Source: Symsagittifera roscoffensis (Eukaryota; Xenacoelomorpha; Acoela; Convolutidae). Taken from it: a DNA stretch of 64,000 nt. The stretch is from assembly GCF_963678635.1 (NCBI RefSeq), contig NC_087065.1, forward strand, positions 40,547,430 to 40,611,429, written 5' to 3'. Below are positions 1 to 12,000 of the stretch, piece by piece. The notes under the pieces are model-generated. The model ran no database searches and was not told the DNA's origin. It saw nothing but the letters and a program-made list of their open reading frames with translations. How positions within the stretch are numbered: position 1 is the stretch's first letter; the number at the start of each line of letters is the position of its first letter. Made by a program: the position numbers and the translations under genes.

Positions 1-3000
1 CTGAAGTCGGAGTAGTCGAGCAGAACTCCCCAGCAGAGTCTTCCGGCCGAGTTGGCCACGGAGCCTATAGACCCGACCATAGTCAGGAAGGAGTCGCTAT
101 GGATCTTAGTCTGACCATAAGGCTGAAAGAGAGGCCATACAATAATTAGTAATTAGTTGCTCTGTTGCTCAAAAAGTATAATCTGTGAGTTGAAAAAGAT
201 TTCAAATCAATTAGATTTAGGTGTATATCTGTGTTTATTCGTGTTGATAAAGCGGATTTGAAATTTTTGAAGCTATTTAAAGTGCCATGAGCCCTTCTTT
301 ACCCGTGCATGCAATTTTCACGATGTATGGACACCTTCGCAACTGACCTTCGCACAAGTTGTAGCGGCAGAAAAAAATGGATAAATGTAGGGGACAATGG
401 AAATTATGGGGGAAAATGTAGGATACAATGGAAACGTAGGGTTGATCAACGCCACTCCGTCGAGTCCAGAAAAATTCCCTGAAGTAGAATATCCCTCTTT
501 ACCTTGTAATAATTTGTGATAAGTATTAGCCCGTATTCGTTCACTGCAACCACAAACATCATCACCCAAAATGACCTCATTTTCATAGCTTCCAAAGGTG
601 TGACCTCTCGCCCACTACTGAAGGGATTCGTCTGTAAAGTGATTTCATCTGAACCCGTAGACGAGTCATCTTCGTATTTACTGTCCGTTTGGATATCGTT
701 TTCTAGGCAATTGTTCATCGCTGAATTCCCTGCTTGGCTAGTAGCCTTCGGCTTTGATGCCTTCTCCTATTTAAATTTTCTATTAAGTAATTAATATAAG
801 TGAAAACATACGCAAACAAATGGCTTACTTCGATAGATTATCAGGTATTTTACCCCCTCACTGCCCAAAGGGTCCACCATTAAAAAATATTGACAAAACT
901 TTCGATTTTTTTTTTGAAAATTCTAGTTCCGCCATTTTATATCTTCAATCAACCTTTGAAACTGGAGATTTACTCCGCCGTGGTTTTTGCCGAAAGAAAG
1001 TTGCGAAGTAAATCGTTTTGTTGGTGACTTCGAACAAGGCAAAGAGCCACCTTTAGGTGCCAAAATTGTTCGTATTACTGAGTGCGTGAGGATCTAGGGT
1101 TTTTGAATTGGACCTTTTTTCGGTCGACCAAAATGATAATCCAAGTTTTCCGAGGCTCAAAACACTACAAAGATTGTTTTTGCTAAAAAAAAATTCTGTG
1201 CCCCAGGCCAGTTTTTTATGAAAAAAAGTAGTGCTAAAGTACTGTTTAGGCCATTTTTGACCAACACATTTTGACCAACAAAATGCACTTTTTGGCGCAC
1301 TTCCTCTCAAAACTAGAGACACGAACTGTTAATGCAAACCCAAGGTGTTAATGTAACCAAAGCCCCCCCCCCTCCCCCCGCCATTCCAATGGAAGAGAGG
1401 GCAAAAGTATGAATTCTGTCATTGTACTTTGAAGGACGAAAACTTTAATTGACAAAATCCACGCCAACCGACCCTAAGACATGCATGCAATCTTGCCAAA
1501 CTAAAATGATTTCTTCTCAATTAAGATGAGCTTGCCTGATCAAATTGCTTGTGAACTGGCATTAGTAGTAGTCCAACCACAAGAAATGAGCCACAAATCA
1601 CCCCAGTGATGTAGAAACAGCTCTGCACATTGTCCAATACTTCTGGTTGGTTGAAATACCTAAAAAAATTGCTCACTCATCATGTTAATGCTAAATGTTC
1701 TCCAAAACTACGACGGCTACCCACCCACGATAGTTTCAATTTAATGGCGAAATTTTAATCAGCTCTGTTCTGAGTTTTGAAATCATTATAACTCCACGTG
1801 TCATAACGGTCTTTTAAAAACATGAAAACGCCGAGCTATCCCGGGTTGCCCACCATAGAAGATGACCCGCAACCATGCACATCCATGCATGATTTGCATG
1901 GAAAATGACTAATCATACGTAGCACATACGTTGGTTTCGAAAACCCTCAGAATAGCTTTTTAACGGAGTAAAATAGTAATAAAACGGTTTCGCATCGTTA
2001 TGCAAGCTGTTGGTAAAATATCAAAAATTTTCACCATGCAAATCATATGTCGCAACATATATGGTGCTACGTATGGAGGAGATTTTTCACCATACTTTTT
2101 TTTCTCTAGAAAACCGTAAAATAGAGGTTAATTGACAAAAATGACTATCACAATTGTCTACTTTGAAGTCCCCATGATAAAAAAAATGTGCAACCATACG
2201 TCGCGCCATGCATGGAGAATGTGTTATTTTAACATAAAAATACGTCGGCAATTTTTCATGGCTTCCATGGAACCATGCATGGTGCGACGTATGGTTGCAC
2301 ATTTTGGTCAACCCGCGATATGATTAAATACTTGGGATGTGTGTGGCATTGTATAGATGCGTGATGACTTCAGTAAAGCTTACATGTCGTCGTTTATCTT
2401 GACATTAGCAGAGAGGTTATCGGGGTTGACTATAGCAGTCTGAATGAAGGCGAAGGCGAAGCTACCCATACCGAAGCCAGTCATCACTACACCCGTCACC
2501 AGCCCATTGCGAGACGGAAACCACTGGAATAAAAAAAAAATAATAATGATAATAAATTGTTCTCACATCGGAGATTATTCAATAGACATTTGTCAATTTA
2601 CATAATTCTGATATGCAAGGACATCAAAAGGCCCGATAGGCCTAGTCAAGTGATGTTTTAATTAAACAGTAAGAAGTACTAAGAAGTTTAACTGTAAGGC
2701 AGTTGAAGTTGTCCACACCCTACAACCTCAGTTTAAAAAAAAAGATCTATCATTTCTTTATTATTTATGATATATAAATCTCGAAAATCATGGAAAAAAG
2801 TTTTTAATAGACTATCATTAATATTGCTGACTGTATCAGCAAAACCTGCAAAAAAATGTTGAATAAAAATGAATAGTTTTCTAAATTGAATAGTTTTCTA
2901 ATCCGTACGCCTATTCTCTTAGGACTTTTACCAGTGAAACTATTCGCTGGTCGTTTTACTCTTTTATGTGTCAATATCTCAATCTCTGAGTCCAAAACTG

Positions 3001-6000
3001 AGTTTTTTTAGGAATTCAGCTTTCAAAACTCTACGTAAAAGCTGAACTAAAGCTTTGAATAGCTCGAATATGTGCAATTTTTCCGAGAATATCTTTTAAA
3101 TTTCTCGGCCAAGTGAGCTAACTTTTTATCTTCAGGGGAAAATTTTGAACAACGAACTCGTCTAAAAAACAAACGGTTGAAGTTATCATGGGCTTAATTA
3201 TAAAATTATCTCAATATCGACATTGCTTGGTCTTGGCAAACGGCGTTTCCTTGCTCAAACTGCTTCATGTCAGATTCTGCTGCTGCATGTCAGACTCCGC
3301 AAAATAGTACGAATGGAAAAACTGACTGCTCTGCTTTAAGCCTGCATAATTAGCTAGTCTGTTTTCATTTTACTTTAGATTCTACGTCCTTCTAAAGTTT
3401 CAGTGGAGGATGTTTTGACCTATCACAAAACTGAGAAGAAGGTTTCAATCAAAACAACAAATTATGGGGATCTCCGCTTCTCAAGCGGCTGTTCCCTAAA
3501 ATTGGTAGAAAAAAGATATGACCTTAAACTAGCCCATTTTGAAATTTAGCTCGTATTATGAAAAGTTTTTTTTTCTAAAACAAACCTGCTGATTTTGACT
3601 GAGATTGATAGTTCATTAAAACTAACATGGTGCTTAGGTTATCCCTGCATAATCTGTTTCGACCTGTTTTTTTTGTAGAAAAGCTGATATGAACTTTGGA
3701 AAAATTCCTTTTCAATTTTTTAACGGTTTCTTAAAAAAGTTTCTTCACCTGGATTTGGGAGTCTAATTTTTGATCGAGTTTTGGAATCTTTTTCATATTT
3801 TTTTGGAAATTACCCAGCCAAATCTGAAATAAAAACTTCAATTGAAAGAGCGAGTAGCAATTATCTTCTCTAACTAAGCAGTGAATCCCCTGAGAAACAC
3901 TAGGGTTCAGCGTAAAATCCGGGTCACTACTTTACTTTTAAGCGACCATGGCGCAGATGCGAGGCCGTGAGACTCCCAATCAACATTTCGGATATTCAAA
4001 TCCGGAACATTTGTATAGTTTCATTTTTGGCCGAGTTTTTATAGAAACTGTAACTGTTTTATTGGTGGCTTATATTAGTAAAAATACAAGCGGTCGTCAA
4101 GCAGATGTGAGAACGTGTTACTCCTAATTTCTACAAAAAATTTTTTCAAGATGCATATTTTATGTTTTCCTTATTCATTTTTGTTTTGCCCGTTTAAAGC
4201 TCTTTTTTGCGTTTTCCTCGCTTGTGTTTATTCATTGTTGGTAAAAAAAAAATCCGCCATTAGCCATAGTTCTTTTCCACTCTTTTGGGAGTGGTCGAAC
4301 AAAAAATAGCTAAGTAAGACTCCATCACTAGTTATCAAAATATCAGAATAACAAGAAGATTTTGAACTAATAACCGTCATACATTTTGTAATATGCATGT
4401 ACTTTCTCAACTGAGAGCTATCAATAGCAGATGTTCAACTTTCCTTAAAACATTTTAAGACGTTTTAGACTTTATGTAATACTTTGAGGCAATGCTCATA
4501 AATAATGCATCAAGAAACTTTGATGTCTTGGGTACTAATATTGAGATCCAAAAAAGATTGATTCTCGACTTTCGCAACAATAAATGTCCCCAATGAATTA
4601 GAGAGCCTTAAACAAAAATCAACATTTGCTAATGTAATTTTTGTTTTTGAGCTGACGTGAAGGGCGGAAAGCTTCAATGGGTAAGATAACAGTGTGAACA
4701 CTGCTCTTAAAAAGACCTGAGTGAAGTACTGGCCAAAAGATGCTCACCATTTGTGCGTATTTGAGACACGTGGGGTATCCCAGTCCCACTCCAGCACCCT
4801 GCATCAGTCCATAGGTGAGTAGGGTGCTCATGAAGCCATACTCTACTAACCAACCAGCCAGGAAATAGCTGGAACTGAAACATACAACACAAAAGGTTTT
4901 GACCAGAAGCAATATTATAAATCGGTGTTGTTATTTTTAGCTGACTCCACGTCTGCTAAATTAATATTTCGAGCAATCTCAGTAGATAAAAAACTTCAGA
5001 CATTCAAAAAAGTACTGTTTATCCCAACTCTGACACAGAAGCGAAGCGGAGCTTCGCAACACTTTGCGACACAAGAAAAAAAACATTGCAGAACAAGATA
5101 GCAAACTCAATTTTGAAATAATTGAAAATAATTAGGGCAGTAGATTTTTCCCGAAACAAGCGCATTTGATTGAAGTCGCCACTGCAAGACCATTTATACC
5201 GAAAAGATTACCATAACCTGTCTTTTCGATTGAACTCTGAATCTCAGGGTAGTTAACAGGGTAGTTCTCGAGAACGCAAAAACTTGCATACATTTGGAAA
5301 TCAGCGAAAACTTAAGAAATGTAGACATAGGATCCTTTAACACAAGTTAAGAAATCGACGCTAGTGCGAGAAAAAAATTCACAACCATTACATTCGATTT
5401 AATGCTTAATCTCAGATTGGTAGGTTAGGTTTTAAGTAATCAAAGAGATTCCATAAAATGGTGGTCACAAAATTAATCAAGTTTAATTTTTCCGAGTGTT
5501 TTTGTTTTTTCTTCAGGGTTTAAGGCGTTTTGGCTGATGCAGCGAAGAAGATCGTAATCTGCTGTCTGTGGTTCGATTGAATCATTAACCTGAACATTGG
5601 CAGAGCAGTTTTCGAAAAATCAAAGCTTCCAAAAAAGGCTCAAAAATCTTTTTTTTTCAAAAACCAAAAACATTGTTTAGGGGGTATCCGCTTATGCAGT
5701 AGAGCTTCTCGACTGCCATTTTTCTTATTGAAGTTGAATTCCGAGCTTTGGGGGGGGGGGGTAATTTTTAAGTAACTTTAACTACGATCAAAAATCATTA
5801 AAAAAATCGAAGACCATCGCTTTGGGTAAAGCAAGTTTGGGCGTAGCCGCATATACACGAGATTTTTAGAAACAAGTAGAAGTTTGAAAAAACGGTCAAA
5901 AAATCATAAATTTGACTTTTCTGTGTGCCACAGCAAAGCAAATTTTGGGCGTAGCCGTTTTTACAGGGAAATTTGCAACAACGTATGCTTTCGATTGAAC

Positions 6001-9000
6001 CCAAAACTTCAGATTTGGTCGAGTAGGTATCGATAAATTGATAAATTTCAAAAACTTTAGTCAAAAATTTCTTTCACACAGTTTTTTGAAAGCAGCAGAA
6101 AATGGGATAAGATAGAAAAAAATTGAGAAACTATGTGGGAAGTGTTGTATAGAGTAATTTAGTTCATTTCGGAAGCTGTCAATCAAATTTCCACTCTCGG
6201 TGCTAGACTAATTGATTAGCAGGTGTTTGTCCTTGGAACAGTCTGTCACCCTTGGATACTGTTCTCAACCACTCTCTATGCTAACTTTGTAAGATTAAGT
6301 TGACTATCTCTTGTATTGGAATTAACAATTAGACGACTACCGTTTTACCTTCCCAACAGAAGAGAGGGTATTGAGAGGTGTTTTAACTAGTTTTTCGAAA
6401 TTCGATTTTAAAATATTTATGAGAGTAACAAAAGTTTTGAGAAACGAAAAAAATTCAAAAAAAATAAAAATGCAAACTCCATACAATTTTTATAAAACCT
6501 GATTAAATTGACCAGGATTTGTTCAAATAAAAAATTAAAAAACCAAATTTTGATAAAAAACTGTTTGGAGAGAGTGCGAGATCAAATTATTTTTATTTGA
6601 AAAAGAAACGAATCAAAATTCAGCCGACACAATAAAGGAATCAAAAACTTAAAAATATTTATTTACTATTCTGAGAAAAAAAACCCTTGGATACTGTTCT
6701 CAACCACTCTCTATGCTAACTTTGTAAGATTAAGTTGACTATCTCTTGTATTGGAATTAACAATTAGACGACTACCGTTTTACCTTCTCAACATGGCGCA
6801 GCCAGCAGTCTCAGGTGGGGGAAAGAATCCACTGGGCATCACGGGATTCTGGCCAGCAAAATGCACGGAATCGCCAATGATGTGGGAATTTTGGATTAAC
6901 CGATTCCAATGTGGAATGGTAGCTAAGCACTCAATAAACCCGAAGAACTATTACTACGCCACGACTCTCACAGCCGCCCAAGTTACTGCTTTGCACGAGG
7001 AAGTAGACGGAAAAAATCGACTGGAATCGGAACAAGTACTAATTTCAAATCTGTTTCTGTGCCTGGGGGAAAAAGGGCAGGGTGAACTTCACAAAAGACT
7101 ACCGCTTCTGGATCTCTCGACGATTCGTTACCCACGAATGATAGACGCACTGGAAACGGAATTTAAGAAAGAAAGAAATGAGACATATGAGATATACCAA
7201 CTTCTTTCTCGAAAGCAGTTTATCAATGAAAGTTTGGAGCAATTCCATTCAGTACTAAGTGGATTGGCAGCGCGGTGCAACTTTGGAACACTAGAGGACC
7301 GGATACTAAGGGACGTATTCATCGTCAACATGAATAACCGTGAAGCACAAAAGGAACTATGCAGTTCGACGAAAACACCTGAGGAGTTTTACCGGATAGC
7401 TCTCTCGTACGAGAGGGGAAATAAATATGCTTCATCCTATGGTGCCACGGGATCAGCGGGGGCCCAAGGATTGACATCAGGAGGCGGCGGGATCCAGATA
7501 AAAATGGAACCAGTCGGAATAATCCGTGGAGGTTATCGGAACAATCGTGCAAGGAGCCGGGGCTCTTACCAAGGGCGAGGATCGAATCGAGGTAGAAACT
7601 TTCCCAACAACAATAGATGCTATAACTGTGATCAACAAAACTTCACCAGAGAACATTTGGACAGATGCCCCGCAAAAGGAGTTAGATGCAATTTTTGCCA
7701 TAAATTTGGCCATTTCGAACGTACCTGTAGAGGGAAGCGTGGAAATCAGCGGGGACAGGGAGCCGTAGGAATGATACGGGAGAATGTTGACGATAGTCAC
7801 CTGAAAAATTCCGAGGATGAAGAAGCGTCACAACATGCAAGTTCCATTGGATGGGTTAATAAGAATCCAGTGGTGCACTGGTGGGAATCAAGCAGCTCAG
7901 ACGGGGACTATATGGTAATGGCGATAAAACATAAAAGAGTCACGGAATTGAAAGTTGCTGTGGCACAATTGCTGATTAAAGTCAATGGGAAACCCACTCG
8001 AGTGTGGATCGATAGCGGTTCTCCAATTTCGATCTTCACCATTGGGGAATTGCGGAAGACTTTGGGAACGTCTGGAGTAAAATTGGATAACCTTAGGGAT
8101 GAGGACAATGCATTTCGGGAATATGGAAACAATCCACTACAGATGATTGGAACAATGGCGGTAACAAGACAATCCAACGGCTGGAAGATACACGCGAGGA
8201 TAAAAGTAATCGGAGGGAACCGACCATCAATAACAAGAAGAGATTTGATGCCCCAATTAGGACTTCAGTTGGTGCAACAATCACCAGGGGAACAGATAAT
8301 GTCCATTGGAGAAGGAAACCAGGAAGCACTGGAACCGGAGGGGGAGTTGGATTCCTGGCAAACCTGTTTCAATAAGCAGTTTTCAAACCTTTTTAGCAGG
8401 GTAGGGAAAATAAAAAACTACAAAGTGCAAGCAGAGTTTTTTGAAAACCTCATCCCAGTACAACAGAAGGGGCGTCGAGTTCCGATTTCGTTACAAGAAA
8501 AAGTGGATGCCGAAATTGATAAACTATGGCAACAGGGTCATATCGAAAAACTCACAGAATGCTTGGACAAATATTTTGTGTCCCCAATAGTAATAACAGT
8601 AAAAAAAGATGGGACCGTGAAACTGGCACTCGAGTCGAGGGAATTAAATAAACAAGTGCATAAGAATAAATACCAAATGCCCAATATCGAGGAACTAATG
8701 GACACAGTTGGGCAAACGATTAGTGAAAAAAAAAACAAGGAGACATATATTTCACCACAATGGATTTAACATACGCATATGGCCAATTGCCGTTAAACGC
8801 TGAAACGAGCGTACAATGTAATTTTTCTCTCAATTTTTCTCTCATTAGCTCGACGGGTACGTACGGGTTCAAGACCGGATTCTATGGTCTAACTACAATG
8901 CCCGCGGAACTCCAACGCGCAATGGATTGCATACTCGCCGAATAACCGCAGGCGCACGCGTTCATCGACGATATTTTGGTTGTAACCAAGGGAACTGCGA

Positions 9001-12000
9001 TAGACCATATAGCAACGGTAGAGAAAATTTTAAATAAACTGGATCGTGAAAATATGTCTATAAAATTAACAAAATGTAAATTCGCCCAACGAGAATGCGA
9101 ATGGCCAGGCCATAAAATAACATCGACTGGAATAACTCCATTGGTTAGGAAAACAGAATCGATAGAGGCGCTAACGCCGCCGCGGACTTTGTCGCAATTA
9201 AAATCGTTCATGGGGTCAATACACAGTCTGCACAAGTATCTACCGGCGTTAGCCGAATCATCTGCACCGCTGCGACCTCTACTAAGCAAAAGCAACGAAT
9301 ACATTTGGACAACTGAATGCCAGAACGCGTTCGAAAACCTTAAGAAACAAGTTTCGAACATTGTTGAACTACGGCATTTTGATATCCACAAGGACATTCG
9401 TATAGTGTGCGATGCAAGCCATAACAGGCTCGGTGCGGTGTTGGAACAGTTAGGACCAGACGCGATACCTTAACGAAGCGGAAAAGAAATATTCAACAAA
9501 CGAATTGGAGATGTTGGCAGTCGTGTGGGGGGCTGAATACTTCCGAAATTACTTACTGGGCCGAAGTTTTTTGATGGTTACCGACCACAAAACTCTAATA
9601 TCCCTTTTGATTGGTAATAACAAGAAAAAGAAAACGATGTTTAGCCGCTTAACGCGCTGGTTAGATCGACTAATTCCCTTTGAGTTTCGAATTGAACATA
9701 AACCAGGGGTTAAAATTGGATTGGCGGACTACTTATCACGTCATCCAAGTAGCGAAGCAACGCCAATTAGTACGTATGATAATATGTTTACGGTTGCAAA
9801 GATCAACCTAATTCGCACCGCTCTTGGTTTTAATACATCCAAGGGACACAATAAATCCAAGGGACCAATTTGTACAGCGGAAAGTAAGCAATCTATAAAT
9901 AGACTGGAAGTTTCGTCACAAAATGAATCGGTAGAGGGCGGAAAAACAGGTCAGCGGAAATCAACCAATCAGATTCAAACACGTGGTTTGAACCGACGGC
10001 TACGCGAAACACGCACTGGATTCGTTAGGGCTATTATTAAATCAGAACAAAGTTGTTCAAAATCATTAAATTCTAAATTTCAAATTTCAACATCAAAAAT
10101 CGGAATGGATCGAAGCATGCGTAAACGGCAGAAATTCCTGAAACAACATCCAAGTTTGAATAGCAGTAGCGACGAAATTGAAGCATTGCTCCCAAATGTA
10201 TCACTGGAAGCCGTTACCAAAGAAACAAGATCAATTCGCACGAACACAACTCTCTCGTTACCCTTGGCATTCAAAGGAGAAACAGTACCACCCGTGGACC
10301 CGAATCTATTATGTATGTCAATTATCCCTCGGAATTGCAAAATCGTTAACAAAGTTACTTCATTACCTGATCTGTTTAATTTAAAGTTCATAGAATCGAA
10401 TTATGTATCTGACCCCCAGCTGAGCGCTATTCGCGATCTCATTGTTACACAAAATCCTGAAATCCATAAAAAAATCAGTGAAATAAACCGCTATTATGCT
10501 CAATTCGTTAATGACTTTTCGGTGAAAGAAAAAGTAGTTTGGATGGATGAAAAATTAGTAATTCTTTTTAACCTTCAATCAGCAATTAATAACAGAATTC
10601 ATGCATATCACCACGGGAAAACAAACATGTTTGATGCAGCAAAAGATGTCTGGTACCCTTATATTTACCGCTCAATAGCTTCCATTGCCGAAGGGTGTCC
10701 TGAATGTACCGCAGCTGGTAAGATTTTAAAAACGATACTAAAGAAAAACCAACTTGGAACTGTACCGGAACCATAAGAACCAAATGAATCAGTCCAATTA
10801 GATTTTTGGGGCCCCATCAATTACTTAACTGAATCCCAAAAACATGTATTAGTGGCGGTCGACCGGTTTTCTCGTTGGCCATCGGCTATGGTATGTGGGA
10901 ATAATCGGTCAGATAAGATATTGAAGTTCTTGAAAAGCTATATAACAAACCATGGGGTGCCACCCAAAACCAAAGAAGTCGAAAGCCGCATCTAAATCCG
11001 TTTTGCCGGTACTACCGAGTGAAATGAAAAAGCGAGCAGCTCATCCAGGGTTACCACCGCCGACTCCGCGCGAAGTTAAAGAACGATCGACAAAACGAAT
11101 TTCGGACAAACAACGGGAAAGAATCGGGCGCCGATTTGAGAATAGTGGCTCTGAATCGGAAGACAGTGAAGACTTGCCGATTATTTCGGTAAAACGGACT
11201 AAGCAGCCATTAACTACCACCCCCGATGCACCTATAGAACGAACAAGAACAGCAGTAACAGACATTGATGTTGGAAGTGATCAGGACACCATTCCGGCAC
11301 GAGGCGGTGAGTTGGACAATCATCCAAGGGACCAAGGAACGTCCAATCCAGGGACCAGTCGCATACTACGACCACCAGTAAGAAGAAGGGAGCTACATCA
11401 AAGAAAGCCAGGCTGGTTTCATACAGCAGCCAGGGTTATAGCCAGGACGAGACCTCATCCACGACGTCTCGAAGAAGCGGACGTAAGAGAACTGCGGTCA
11501 CTAAGATGGGGGGCGTAATGATTGACTTCATCAATCAAAACAAGAAGGAGGGAAACAAGTGACTTACAGCAACTAGTAAAACTTTATTCAAACTGTTCTA
11601 ACCCAGGGAGAGGGTGGGTCAATAGTGTTTTAAAACTCAATCGTTATAACTGCTCAGTGATCTTTTAATTGTTAAAAATTTGTCATTACAAAAGTCTAAA
11701 TTGTGTCCGAACATGAAGCTAGTAATTCTTTTTCAACCATTAATAATCAACCATTTCAGTCATTCAAAATCAACAAGTGAAATCATTCAACTAAAGATTC
11801 ATTATCGAAGGGGAAGTATTGTATAGAGTAAATTAGTTCATTTCGGAAGCTGTCAATTAAATGTCCACTCTCGGTGCTAGACTAATTGATTAGCAGGTGT
11901 TTGTCCTTGGAACAGTCTGTCACCCTTGGATACTGTTCTCAACCACTCTCTATGCTAACTTTGTAAGATTAAGTTGACTATCTTTTGTATTGGAATTAAC

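Noticed and set aside
8882-9397. 171-codon minus-strand open frame
   Set aside because: Antisense to the gypsy RT/RNase H region; a shadow of real coding sequence.
10952-11518. Envelope-like third gene of element 1
   Set aside because: No signal peptide, no transmembrane segment and no cysteine pattern; better seen as a charged tail after integrase.
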